A DNA stretch of 64,000 nucleotides, taken from the NCBI GenBank assembly GCA_018136815.1, contig CM030935.1, forward strand, positions 6,972,707 through 7,036,706, read 5' to 3'. The notes under the pieces are model-generated. The model made no database searches. It was not told the DNA's origin and was given only the letters and a program-made list of their open reading frames with translations. Origin of the DNA: Isochrysis galbana (Eukaryota > Haptophyta > Isochrysidales > Isochrysidaceae). This document shows positions 1-11,394 of this stretch, in pieces (the stretch's first letter is position 1; every line of letters starts with the position of its first letter). Made by a program: the position numbers and the translations under genes.

Positions 1-1673
1 CCCAAACCGATCTGCAAGCCTTGCCGCCCGAACTTTGTAATCGTCATGGTCTACGAGTCTAGTTCCCTCGTGTCCGCCACTTACACCATTGTTGGAGACA
101 CCAGTCGTATTCCTGCTAGTGGCGACCGATGACATATTGTAGACTGACATGGCGCTTGATGGCCGGCTTGTAGGCCGTGAGGCAGGTGCCCATCCTGCTT
201 CCTGACTCGTTCTGATGAGAGGGATGCGGCTATCGTGCTTGGTGCGGCACGGTTTTTGAGTCTGCGCTGCCGACTCACTCATTCCTACTTGGTCTCGGAC
301 CGAAGTGCTCCGCTTTAGATCCCTTTCATCATCCTGCAACCGCTCGATAGTCAGGTCATCCGTGTGCGGGCTACTCAGCATATTTAGATGGCGGGTATTG
401 GTCGACGCACTTTGCGCTGCCACCTGCCGACTCGTGCCACCCCCTTCCGCCATCGACTGCGCCAAGGCATCAGCGGCTTCGTCTTGCATAGCAAGCGAGA
501 GGCTCAGCCTCGTTTGTATCGCCCCGTTCTCAAGCCGGACTTCATCCTTGCTCGCGGTGTAGGAGGCCTCACCCGAATGTTGGAGCATGTCGCGCATCTT
601 GGACATGAGCTCATCGTGCCTGAGCATCCGGCGCGTGCGGCTCCGCTGTAGAATCCTTTCATCATCCTGTAATCGCTCGACAGTCCGATCATCCGTGGAC
701 GTGCTACTCAGCATATTCAGATGGCGGGCATCGGTCGACGCACTATGCGCTGACACCTGCCGACTCGTGCCACCCCCTTCCGCCATCGACCGCGCCAAGG
801 CATCGGCCGCTTCGACTTGCATAGCAAGCGAGAGGCTCAGCCTCGTTTGTATCGCCCCGTTGTCAAGCCGGACTTCATCCTTGCTCGCGGTGGGGGAGGG
901 CTCACCCGAATGTTGGAGCCTGTTGCGCATCTTGGACATGAGCTCATTGTGCCTGAGCATCCGACGCGTACGCGCGGCTCGCGACTGGGCTAGTAAACGC
1001 CGATGGAGCCGAAAGCGCGCGAACGCGAGCGAAACTAGCCACAGGACTATAATGGAGCCCACGTACGTGACGATGGAAGAGTTCTCCATCGGATTGAATG
1101 ATGTGAAGAAGCGAAGCGCATCCTCTGCGGAGAAGGTGTTGAACGTGATTGAGGCGAGCTCGGCGAGCAAGTCTTCGAGCGTTGCGGGGAAACGAAGGAC
1201 GCTAAAATCAGTCAAATGGTTGCACAAGCAGTGGAGGAAGCCGTCCGCTTCCCCGCCCGGAGGTGGAGAGACCACACAGCCTCGAGTGCTATATTCACGC
1301 AACTCCTCATCCCAAAACGCGCACTCTGCTTTGACCGAGCAGTCCGCTCCGAGATGGCCGTCGGTACATTGACAGACGCCGTCGATGCACTGTCCGTTTC
1401 CGGCGGCAGCATTGCAAAAGTTGAATTCGGAGCAATCGCCCACACCGTACTCTCGCCGACAGGAGTATTTATAGACGTCGGGGGAGTCCGGTGGATGAGC
1501 CGGCGGGGCATCGGGTGGTTGCGGTGGCACGCTTGGCGGAGGTGGGCCTCTAGGTGGAAGAGGCGGCAACGGCGATGGAGAGGGTGGCGGTGGACTGGGA
1601 GGAGGTGGCCGTGGTGGCGGTGGCGACGGCGGTGGCGGCCTTGGAGCCGTGCCTGGGGCATATGGCGGCGGGG

Positions 1674-1714
<41 letters not shown>

Positions 1715-4700
1715 CGCATCGGCGGTGGCCTCGGCGGCGGCAATGGGGGTGTGGAAGGGGGCAGAGGCGGAGGTTGCGTGGGCGGCCTCTGAGGGGGACT
1801 GCTCGGAGAGGGTGGAGATGGGGGTGGAGGTGGGGGCGGAGGCGGAGAGGGTGGAGGTCTTGGAGGAGGCGGGGACGGTGGAGGCGGGGGTGGACTAGGC
1901 ATGGGCGGCGGCGGGAACGGCGGCGGCGGCGAGGGTGTTGGCGAGGGTGGTGGTGCTGATGGAGGCGGAAATGGGGGAACAGATGGCGGCGGAGTCGAGG
2001 GCGGGATGGTTGGAGGCGGCGATGGTGGTGGAGGTGGGAACAAGGGCGATGGCGGAGGACTCAGAGGTGGTGGAGAACGCGGCGCAGGAGGAGGTCGCGA
2101 CGGAGGCTGAGAAGGAGGCAAAGACGGCGACGGAGGGGGATCGGGGGGCGGCCTTGGCGCAAGACCAGGAGGAAACGGGGGTTGAGATGGTGGCGGCGGC
2201 GATGGCGGCGGCCGCGAGGGAGGTGGTGGGCGCGGAGCCAGCCCAGGCCCATGTGGCGGCGGCGGCGGCAACGGCCACGGAGGAGCGGCCGGAGGTGCAC
2301 GCGGTGGCTGTCGAGGGGGTGGCGAAGGCGGTGGTGGGGTAGGGGGCAACGATGGCGGAGAGGGTGGCGGGAGAGGTGGCGGTTCCAACGGGTCGGGCGA
2401 CGGCACAATTGGTGGTGGTGGTGGTGGTGGTGTGCCAGGTGGCTCCGATGGAGAAGGGGGATGTGGCGGCGGCGGCATCGTCGGCGGGCTGGACGGAGGC
2501 GGCGGAGCCACCGAACAAGTCACACGCACCCTGCCGCCGCCCGGATTGGTGCGGCTGCATTCGCCAGAGATACCTCCAATGCATGCAAGCGATGCGCACG
2601 CGTCCGTGTTGTCACCCACCCTGTACACCTCGCCATTCGGACAAGTGCACTGTCCGCCCCAAGTTCCGACACCGATGACGCCGTATTCCACCTTGTTCAC
2701 CACGCCGGGAGGGTACTGTGGTGGGGGCGCAGGTGACGGCGAAATAGGGGGCGGGGTCGGCGGCGGAGCGCTAGGTGGGGGCGGCAGCGGGGCAAACCCT
2801 GGTGGATGCGGTGGCGGCGAGGGCGGTGGCGGGCTCGGAGTCGGAGTTGCTGGCGGGGGGGGAGACGGGTCGGGCACACGCGGCGGCGGCGTGAGTGGTG
2901 GCTGTGCCGGCGGCGACGGAGGGGCCAAGGGAGGAGGCTTGGGCGACGCGCGCGGCGGGCTGCGCGGTGGATTGTGAGGTGGCCAGCTTGGTGGCCTTCG
3001 AGGCGGAGGAAGAGAGGGAGGGGAGGGTGGGGTCAACGGTGGAGCCAAAGGAGCAGGCGTTGCCGGAGGTGGTGGACTTGGGGGAAGTCGCGGAGGGGGT
3101 TGAGGCGGTGGGAAAGGAGGGCGTTGCGGCGGTGGCGAGGGTGGTCTCGGTGGATTCGGTGGGGTGGGAGGCGGCAGTGGCGGAGGAGACGGCGGGCGGG
3201 AAGGCGGTGGCTGCTGTGGCGGCGGTGGCAATGGATTTAGACCGGGAGGAAATGTGCAAACATCGCGCCATAGATTTGGGTCCAATGTCACGATGGACCC
3301 GGGTAGTGGCAAGAGGATGCGGATCGGCTCGGAAGTGTTTGACACATTCAACTCGTTGCCTAGCTCGTCCGCCAAGATGATGGACGTGACACCGTCGCCT
3401 ATATCTGAAGTCACGTTGTGAACATTGGTCTCGTAGGAGGTGATGATGCTGCCGACGGATCCACACGCACCGACTCCTGTGCCAAGGTTGGACATTCGGC
3501 GTCGCCCTCGACGAGATATTGAACCCTCAACAGCTGGCCCATGTCGCCCTTCGCGACCTCTCGCCGACTCTTCCTCGTTGCACAATGTTCCACTTGGCAG
3601 GGCGAAGGAGGCGGTGAGCCCGCTGATCAGCGACGACGCTTGCACGGGCTGCCCTTCCAAACCCGTGGGGTCAAGCACTACTTGTAGGGAGGTGGCGATG
3701 CCGTTGCCCCCGTATGATTCTGGCACCTCTCCGGGCACCACCGTCTTGAGCACCGCATTTGACAGCTTTGTGGCAGCACTTGCGAGTTGCTCGGCTCTTG
3801 CTTGTTGCGCCAAGAGTCGCGCGGCACCGTCGGCGGTGCCGTTGGCGATCGATACATTCTGCTGCATCCGTCGACGAGAGGAACCAACGGGCACGTCTTG
3901 GGTAGTCTGATTCACGCCGCTCGAGATGTTGGTTGCATTGGATGCCCGGGCGACGAGCGATGTCGCCGAGAGAAAGGAACCCACGCTTCGCAGCATTACA
4001 CTTGGCGCGCCGTCAGCAAATTCTCCGGCTTGTCCGGCTTTCTCCATGAGGTTGTCGAGTACCTGGGCGCCAGCTTGCTGCGCTTCCTCGGTGAGCTCGC
4101 ACGGATCACCGCCTAGGGCTCCGACTGCATTGCTGGTGGCAAGTAGTGCCCCAGAGTCGGTTGATTGCTGATCACGTGACTCGGCAAGCGTGACGATGAT
4201 ACTTGTTCTCAGTGTCGAACTGTACGCCGCATCCTCCCCGCCATGAAGACACACTGTCCTACCGACGTCGCCCTCGGAGAGTCGACGCCTCCGACGTCCC
4301 GACGCAGCTTGGTTCAGCTTGTTTCCGACCGAGCCAGCGAGTTGCATCATTGCGTCGGTATCCCCTTCCGCCCGCAGGAGTGCAAGCTGTTCACTAAGCT
4401 GGTTCCCTTTGCTGTTGTCGATGTCTCCGCCAGGAAGAACTTCCAAGTCGACGGAACGGACCGCAATGGCGCCAAATGCGTCACGCACAGTGCAAATCAA
4501 AGTCCACATGCCCTCCTCGGGGAAACCCCAAACGACGCTATCGCGCATTGACCTTGAGCCCAGAGGAACAGTCGTGGCGTTTTCCTCGCCTCGTCGTACG
4601 TAACCAAAGCTGTAGAGGAGGGGCTTGTCGGCCTCGTCGTCATCCCAATTCTTGGCCTGTATCTCGACGGTGGTCTCAAACTCGACGACGGGCGTCGCCG

Positions 4701-6652
4701 ACGCCATCATCGTGCAGCTGCCACCGAAAGGAGGTTCATTCATAACGACTGTGATGGAAGCAGAACCAGCTCGCTCTCCCACCGTCGCCGTGAGCGTCAG
4801 GGTGTAGGTGGCGCCGGGCTGCAGCAAGCCCGGCAACAAAACGAGATTGCTCTTCCGAATCCCCGTTGTGCTGAACAAAGACATGTCTAGGTCGCTATCG
4901 TCGATGCTCCATAGGTATTCTACCGGGCTCGAATTCGGCATTGCGCCACCGCCATCCATGTCGGAGCCTCCAAACAAGGCGAGCTTCTTTGAAGGATTTT
5001 GCTTGAGGTCTTTCAATGGCTCTATAAAGACTTCAGGCAATTTGCCCGGTCGGACACTGATTTGGACGCTAGATTCGACCGCTTCGCCGTCGAGCTTGCT
5101 GACGACCACCGAGAAATGGTACACAAATCGGCTCGACAAGCTCCCTGCCCCGATATTCCATTCGCATACGTCCAATGAAGGCGCCGTAAACGGACAGCGC
5201 CCAAACGGTGCGCGACTCGAAGCAAGGACGGCCGTGCACGTCCAGTTGTATGTAAGCACGGCACCAGCATCATCCGGGTCGCCGAACGCCTCGCCGCATG
5301 CATCGACGAGCAATGGGCTGTCCTCTCCGACGTTCCTATTCCCGCCCACTATGGACCCGGAGAGCGGCTCATCAGCCAACGTGACTTGCACGGTTGCATT
5401 GCCGCACACCGCCGTGCCCCGCATGCACCCCACACAAACAACATCGTACACAACATTCTTGCTAAGATAGGAACCTCGGAGCTCGAGACCGCGCCGCAGA
5501 TTCGAACCCCTGGAAGCCTCAAACAGATCGAGCAGCGGCATAACCACGCCGTCAGAGTCGGTCGCCTCGACATTACGCCAAGTGTATTCAATCTGGGCAT
5601 TCGCTCCTTCGAAGCAAGATGCAAGCTTCGCCGATGCCTGTAGAACGACGGAACTGTCCGCTCTCACTCGCACCGTGGGTGGCGCGGCAATGCTGATTGT
5701 AGGGATGGGCGCTGCCGCTCTGTTGACTACCACCTCGAATGGCGGACTCTCACTGCCCAGAAAATTGCGCACGATGAGGCCAAATACAAAGGTGGAGCCG
5801 CCGTCGAGCTCAGCGCGTAGCGCGATCTTATCAATGCCGGAGCCTTGCGTCGGGATCAATGCGGCATCGAGGGCGGATTGAATCTGGTAGTAACGATCAC
5901 ATCGTGTTGGGTGTGCGACGAATTGGAACAGCAAGGACTTCGAACCCCCTCCCGTGCTTCGGGACGCATCTAGAACCAACTCTGTTCCGTAACACGAGCT
6001 GATCTCACCGGGCGCTTGCAGCAAGGCGACGGGCTGTATGCATGCCTCCACTTCCAGCGTGGCTGCCACGTCGCACGGAAAATCCACATTCGTCACTAGT
6101 ACTTGTGCGAGGTTGCACAAGCTGTCCCCATCTGCGAGCAAAGCAGCGCACCCACACGGGTCGTAGCCGCATTCTTGTGGGAAAGCCCACATCTTGGGCC
6201 ACACGACGCCTGGCTTTACTCTGATGAGCATCCCCGGGGCTGCATCTGTGAATTCGGTGAGGAAGATTGTAACGGTGCTGTCATCCTTCCACTGGCACAC
6301 CGGTTCCGTGGGGGCTGATCCACGGAGCTGCTCGACGGTTTCGAACTCGAAGATGAGGTTGCAGGGCTCCTGCCCGTTCATACCAGCACGGTTCGTCGGC
6401 TGGTCGTCGAATTGGACAATGATGCGATTGGCACTCGTTGTGAAATAGACGTCGACCACCGCTGGGCTATGCATACCCAGGAACTCAAAGCGCACGGTAC
6501 CGGATGCGTCATAAAAAGACTGGGTGTTGAGAGCGATCGAAACGGGTTGTCCCGCGGAGTCGGCTTTGCCCCACGTCGTCGTGCATATAGCAGTCTGATC
6601 GTCCAAGTAGAGCGGCGGCTCTTCCTGCACCGTGCCACCAAACTTGCAACGG
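1..6652 (-). CDS. REJ/GAIN-GPS surface protein with proline-rich stalk (partial at both ends)
   Basis: One minus-strand frame (codons ending at 6,651 and running to base 1) stays open for about 2,217 codons; it enters the 6,653 gap at its 5' side and leaves the window at its 3' side. In order it shows: Ig/REJ-like beta-rich sequence (about 6,650-4,470) with the REJ hallmark YNWTC followed by a spaced Cys; a GAIN-like helical/beta region (about 4,400-3,270); a very long PPP/PPSP region (about 3,240-1,520) holding one short Cys-rich module (about 2,710-2,530); an EGF-like module with six Cys (about 1,475-1,370); a GPS motif with the CNHLTDF cleavage signature (about 1,330-1,200); a transmembrane helix (about 1,085-1,030); and a charged cytoplasmic region with a 111-residue tandem duplication. 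REJ plus GPS is the polycystin-1/PKD-REJ arrangement. Whether polycystin-type membrane helices follow lies outside the window. The proline-rich block sitting between GAIN and GPS is unusual. Confidence 0.85.
308..973 (-). repeat. Two-copy tandem duplication of 333 bp inside the REJ/GPS gene
   Basis: The segments at about 308-640 and 641-973 match closely with an offset of exactly 333 bases (for example CCTTTCATCATCCTG at 322 and 655, TTGGACATGAG at 599 and 932). Since 333 is 111 codons, the duplication keeps the frame and repeats a cytoplasmic block containing RTRRMLRH, ELMSKMR, SLSLAMQ and MAEGGGTSRQV. Confidence 0.9.
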
Positions 6653-6752
6653 NNNNNNNNNNNNNNNNNNNNNNNNNNNNNNNNNNNNNNNNNNNNNNNN
6701 NNNNNNNNNNNNNNNNNNNNNNNNNNNNNNNNNNNNNNNNNNNNNNNNNNNN
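6653..6752. other. Assembly gap (100 N)
   Basis: Run of exactly 100 N, a placeholder of unknown true length. It hides the 5' part of the REJ/GPS gene. Confidence 1.
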
Positions 6753-6922
6753 GGGCTCAGTGCGAGTGCTCAGTGTATCTCTGAGCCACACTCTCTATCA
6801 ACAATGGAGGGGGAATGCCACACTCTCTATACAACAATGAACTACTCATGAGGCAGCTCAGTGCCTTAGTTAGTGCCAGTGCTGAGTGTATGTATGTATC
6901 AACTAAGTTTATACTTAGTTCA

Positions 6923-8720
6923 AAAAAAAAACTTCTGAAGGTTCGGGGCTACTCGCCTACTAGCTACTGGACTCTCCTTTGCCTCTGCTACCTACATCGC
7001 CCTTAACTTCCCTCCCTCCACCTCTTCCCCTGCCCCCCTTCTTTCCTTTTTCTTCGGTTTCCGGGGTCCGGCCTCGGTGCGCTACCTGAGGCCTGGTTCG
7101 GAGTGTGGGGTCCGGGCAGGCCTTTTGAGTGAGTGTCTATCCGTCTACGTTCTATTTCCTTTAGTTGAGTCCGGGTTTTGGTGCCTCTAGTGTCAGTAGT
7201 GAGTGGCGCGCCTGAGCTATAGTTGTCTCGGTCGTCTTGTCATTTGATTCCCTCGACCACGTGTATGATTCCTAGCTTAGTGGTTAGTTTCGCTAATTCC
7301 GCACTAGGTCTAAGTCCGCCCTTGTCGTTCCTAGTGAAAACGGGTCTCAAGTCATTCATGTCCGTCCTTTTCTTGGGTTGCCTACCCATGCCCGCTTGGG
7401 CAGTTCTCGCCGAATCGGTTTCTTGTGCGAATAGTAGTGCTGAGCTTAGTTTGGTGAATCTCTCTATGGTCCTTATCAGTATTGATTCTTCCGAAAACTT
7501 TAAGCCGTCATAATGTATCCTATAAAAGTCCGTGATTATATATCTCCACGCTAACAGGTGTAGTATACATACCGCTTTCGGGGCGTTTCCTTTCGGGAAG
7601 ACGAAAAGGTTGTCAACGATGATTTCTTCTCTGCTTCTTCCTACCTTGGGTGAGAAGCGTGCGACTTTGTTCAGTTTATCTAAGATGTCGGTTATCTTGG
7701 TGCATTCGCCTAAGTGGGTCGAGGATTCGTCTGCTTCCCCACATATGCGGCATGTGTTGTCTCTACCTGGAAAGCGGTTATAGGTGCCCACTCGCCTATG
7801 TGTGATATGTTTGAAGTGAAGGTGCATGTCTCGCGCCGTTATCATTGGCGACGTGTATTGGGGTAGGCGGTTATATGTACAAATTTCAATCACATATTTG
7901 GGCATGATTTTCAGGCATAGCTATCGACACATATTTTATGCATATTTGGGCGGCAATGAGCGCTGTGCCGCGTGGCGCGAAACCAATGGCCATGGCGCCA
8001 AGCGAGTTGGCGCGGGGGGGGGGGGGTGGGGGGTTCAGGGGAGGGGGTGTGGAGCGCCGTAAAGGAGAGAGCACCACCCGCGATAGCATACCTTAAATGA
8101 GTTTTTCAGTGAATGTATCTCTCGTTTTGCAGCCGCGGCACGTGGCGAGAGGCGCGGCGGAGCGCTGATGTTGAAATAAAAATTCGATGTTAGAAATTTT
8201 TTACATATTTGGGCAACCAATTCGCATATATTGCACATATTTCTGACACATATTTGGGCGGATTTTGATTGAAATATCCGCCTACCCCAAGACGTGTACA
8301 GCTTCGCGAGGTGCGTCCATGTATCGCCGGGAATGTGGATTCTTTCCTCCCATTTAGTCGGCCCCGTGAGGCGTTTACGTTTGCTCTCTTTCCGCTGTAG
8401 GGCCTCGGTTAGGCGGCTTGCCTTCATTTGGTCTCCTTTCCCTACCACGAACCCCCAGCCGCGCCGCGCCGTGGGTTGTGATGGAGGTGTGATGCATGCT
8501 GGCTGGTGCCAGCATGGCGGCTTTGCACATGTCGTTCTTGGTGGTGCGCGGGCGCGGCCCGCCGGCTCCTGTGCCCACCTGACTGGGGGGGTCGTCCTGG
8601 CGCGGTCGCTTCGGCGACAGCGGCGTGTCCGTGGGTTCTTCGTCCATCATGGCGAGGGCAGCGGCAGCGAGAGCGGGCGGCGGCGCGCGCTCCATGACCC
8701 TATCGTTTTAACGATAGTTG
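6923..8720 (-). mobile_element. Internally deleted non-LTR retrotransposon with 17-bp target-site duplication
   Basis: Read on the minus strand, the element starts at 8,720 with a hairpin (stem CTATCG/CGATAG) and TCATGG, then a short ORF (about 8,695-8,375, starting MERAPPP). It passes into the C-terminal end of a reverse-transcriptase polyprotein (AKLYT, then HFKHITHRR, then a CX2CX8HX3C zinc knuckle CRICGEADESSTHLGEC, ending about 7,240), followed by about 320 bases of 3' UTR and the terminus CTTCAGAAG plus a T-run. The 17-mer AGTTTATACTTAGTTCA occurs immediately outside both ends (6,906-6,922 and 8,721-8,737). The RT core is missing, so this copy joins a 5' end to a 3' end. It is split by the MITE at 7,858-8,290. 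Confidence 0.8.
7858..8290. mobile_element. hAT-like MITE (433 bp) inserted in the retrotransposon
   Basis: Terminal inverted repeats TTGGGGTAGGCGG...CCGCCTACCCCAA are flanked by a perfect 8-bp duplication GACGTGTA (7,850-7,857 and 8,291-8,298). Subterminal copies of CATATTTGGGC(G) occur in both orientations. No transposase is encoded. Removing the element and one duplication restores the host reading ...AKLYTS...ITARDMHLHFKHITHRR, which aligns with the intact copy near 24,380. An 8-bp duplication fits the hAT superfamily; P-like elements also make 8 bp. Confidence 0.85.
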
Positions 8721-9866
8721 AGTTTATACTTAGTTCAGCATGGGGGGGCGCCTCGCGTCCCCCCTCTCAGGCACCAATTCCCCTCCGGGGGGCCTGTTGG
8801 TCAACCCCATGCTCTGCCTTCTGGCATGAGCAGGGCATTCATCACAACCACCCAGACCCCCAGTGGGCGCGGGTCGCGAGCCGCACTCCCAGGCCCGCAT
8901 GGGCCTGCTCTCGTACTGATTCCCCCACCCCCCCACCCCACCCCTGGTCGCCAGGCAGACAAGGGCCTCAGAGCGGCACCCAGGGCCAGCGAGGCGAGCG
9001 AGGGAGAGGCAGGGGGGGCCAGGGGCTGAGCCCCAGCCTCCACGGTCCCCTCAGCTGCCCTTGCTGGCCCCCTGGGTGCCCCTGAAGGACCTCTGAGAGT
9101 AGGCCGTGGCGCGCCGCATGGTGACGCGCCGCAGGGAGAGAGGTGGAAGAGAGCGAAGCGAGGGAGAGAAGGGGATTTGCACCCCCCCCCGATGGAGTGT
9201 GGTGAGTGGTGAGAAACGAGACCTGTTTGCGTTAGCAAATGGGCGGAGAGGGGCGGCTGGCGACAGGAGGAAGAAGAGGAGGGAGAGACTCAAGACGCCT
9301 ACGGGAACCACTGTGGCAGGTATCTCGAGGCGCAGTCTTTTATTTCTCGAGGACAGCTCGCGGCGAGAGCTGTAAGGGCCGTTCTTCTTTTTCGACGAGA
9401 GGTTCCTCCCCCCCCCCCGGTGCTTTTTCCCGGAGAGTCGCCCGACGTAGGTCGGTCCGCCTCAATGGGTTTTCCCTCATTGTATGTAGCTTGTGGGGAG
9501 TTATAATGGGAGCCGGGGGTTTGCGAGGGGGGAGATGTGGAGGGGTGCATACGTGTATGTATCTGGGAGGCTCCTGTCAACGCCCAGGCCACCTTCGGGG
9601 CTGGCCACAGGTGGCTGGAGGGAGGGGCTAGTCTGTGTGGCCATGGCCATGGTGGCCATGGTGGCCATGGTGGTGTGGGGTTTGCGGGCGGTGGCACGGG
9701 CCGTGGCTCGTGCTCACCTGGTCCGCCTTGGGTGTGTGTGGCTCGCGCGCGCTTCGGCGGCGCGGCGTTGGGCGCGGCCCGATCGGGCGGCGCGGTGGGG
9801 GTGACGGCAGGGGAGGAGGGGAGCGGCGCGCGCTCCATGACCCTATCGTTTTAAAGATAGTTGAAT
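8721..9866. mobile_element. Two GC-rich retroposon 5' segments facing each other
   Basis: A plus-oriented head begins at about 8,721 (TTTATACTTAGTTC, then GCATGGGGG), and a minus-oriented head begins at about 9,866 (sense AACTATC...GATAGGGTCATGG, then AGCGCGCGCCGC). Both lead into the family body: a purine/pyrimidine-rich block, GAGGGAGAGGCAGG, and GGGCGCGGGTCGCGAG. They meet at about 9,100-9,250. No convincing ORF is present; open frames here lack codon structure. The left head is the target into which the 6,923-8,720 element inserted. Confidence 0.55.
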
Positions 9867-10380
9867 ATATGTAAAAAGTAGAAATAGAAATAGAAAGAAA
9901 GAAGAAAGCGGTGTAAGGTGTAAGGTGTGTGTGTGCGTGTGCAGGGTGCAGAGTGCAGAGTGGGTGTGACGGGTATTCTAAGTCTGAGTGTGGCATAGGC
10001 AAGCCAAAGCGGCCCCAGTTCAGATGTTTCGCCTGTCGCGAGGGGATAGGTTTGTACTACCACCTCACGTGCTTCTTTGCGTGTCACTCGTGCCTTGTCG
10101 CTTATCGAGTAGTCGGGGTTGTTTTGTGTGCGCGTTCTCTTGTCTCTTGTCTCTTGGCCTTGGGCCTTTTATGTTTTTGCATTTGTACAAACAACTCTTA
10201 GCCTCTGCCACGTCATTTGCTGCTAGGGGAGGTCCATGGTGCCTAAAAGTTGCCCCGTCAGGTCATTCTAGCCGATTGCATAGCACTTGAAACCCCACTT
10301 TTGGGGCTCCACTAGGGTTAAACCGCAACACCGCAAGGTCCGCCCCAAGAAGAAAATTCATCCGTCGCGCGGCGAGGCCC
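9867..10380. other. Intergenic region upstream of the uS7 gene
   Basis: Starts with a purine-rich stretch and short TG-rich tracts. No coding sequence or repeat was recognised. The promoter of the ribosomal protein gene should lie here, but I see no TATA-like element I would defend. Confidence 0.4.
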
Positions 10381-11178
10381 ATGCGCGCGGCGCTCGCGTC
10401 TCGCGGCCTCCTCTCACCTCGCACCCTGCGCACGGCGGCCGATGGCATCCACCGATGCATGGGGTTTGGGCGGTCCCTTAGGCCGTCATCACTCATGCAC
10501 CAAGACTTTTCCGTCCCTGCCGTTGGCCCGTCAGGGCGCCGGATGAGCACAGCAGTGCCACCACCTCGCTCTGCCAACGAAGGGGTTGCCAGCTTGTCAG
10601 ATGCACCAGTAGAGCCGGCATCAGCTATTGCTGGTGCGAGCGAGACTGCGTTCATTATCTCTGAATCGCCTACCCACGCACGATTCGTCAACATGCTGAT
10701 GAAAGATGGCAAGAAACAGACTGCCAGGAGGATTCTCAGTGGCGCTTTTGACTTGCTGAGGCGAAGTGGACACGATCCACAGAAGATCTTCCGTGCCGCT
10801 CTTGACAATGCGCGCCCGGTTCTGGAGATGAAAACAATGTCCAAAATGCAAGTGCCATATCCATTGGGTCCTCGCCGAGCAGAGGGTCAGGCCATGAAGT
10901 GGATCATCAGTGCTGCGCGTAAGCGCACATCTTCCGGGGGGATGAGTGCAAAGCTACAGCAGGAGTTGCTCCAGGCGGCTGAGTTCAAAGGCGCTGCGGT
11001 CGGAAGACGTGAGGCCGTCCACGCCACTGCCATGGCCAACCAGGCCGCCGCACATTTCCGATGGAGGGGCTCCAGCGACAAAGCTGTAGGCGCCGTGGAT
11101 ATGGACAGGAAATCGTTCCGCCCCCAATCTGTACGTGCGATCAAACGCTTCCAGGGGCCTATGCGCTCGATTGAGTAG
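10381..11178 (+). CDS. Mitochondrial small-subunit ribosomal protein uS7 (S7)
   Basis: A 265-residue single-exon ORF. uS7 binds the 3' major domain of small-subunit rRNA and nucleates head assembly. Residues about 95-250 carry the bacterial-type S7 fold landmarks: FVNMLMKDGKK, then ILSGAFDLL, FRAALDNARPVLE, VPYPLGPRRAEGQA, KWIISAARKR and the C-terminal REAVHATAMANQAAAHFRW. The first roughly 60 residues are rich in Arg, Ser and Ala with almost no acidic residues (MRAALASRGLLSPRTL...), a typical mitochondrial presequence, so mitochondrial rather than plastid function is favoured; plastid uS7 is usually plastome-encoded. The ATG at 10,381 gives the complete presequence. The stop TAG is at 11,176-11,178. 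Confidence 0.9.
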   Translation: MRAALASRGLLSPRTLRTAADGIHRCMGFGRSLRPSSLMHQDFSVPAVGPSGRRMSTAVPPPRSANEGVASLSDAPVEPASAIAGASETAFIISESPTHARFVNMLMKDGKKQTARRILSGAFDLLRRSGHDPQKIFRAALDNARPVLEMKTMSKMQVPYPLGPRRAEGQAMKWIISAARKRTSSGGMSAKLQQELLQAAEFKGAAVGRREAVHATAMANQAAAHFRWRGSSDKAVGAVDMDRKSFRPQSVRAIKRFQGPMRSIE

Positions 11179-11394
11179 ATGAGGTGTGAAACGTGCGCGC
11201 ATACTCGAGTCGTTTGCACTATGATCCTCACCTCGTTATCAATCGGCGCATTGTGGTCAAATCTGATTGTACCGGGCAAGCATCTATCCTTCATTCTTCT
11301 CTAAGGTCTAAGGCTAATCGGCTTAGAGTTGTGGTAGGTCAGGGTAGCCATTTCCAAGACCAATAAGAGCAATATCAATAATAAATGTATAAAT
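11179..11394. other. 3' flank of uS7
   Basis: Short AT-richer stretch between the uS7 stop and the next retroelement. No gene or signal was recognised. Confidence 0.4.

Noticed and set aside
1216-2977. Large plus-strand open frames rich in Gly, Arg and Trp or Ala and Glu
   Set aside because: They are the complement of the PPP/PPSP-coding minus strand (GGN/GCN repeats). The minus frame is continuous with REJ, EGF and GPS motifs on either side.
3440-5880. Plus-strand frames of 100-220 codons
   Set aside because: Shadows of the REJ/GAIN coding frame; no family resemblance, while the minus frame shows REJ landmarks.
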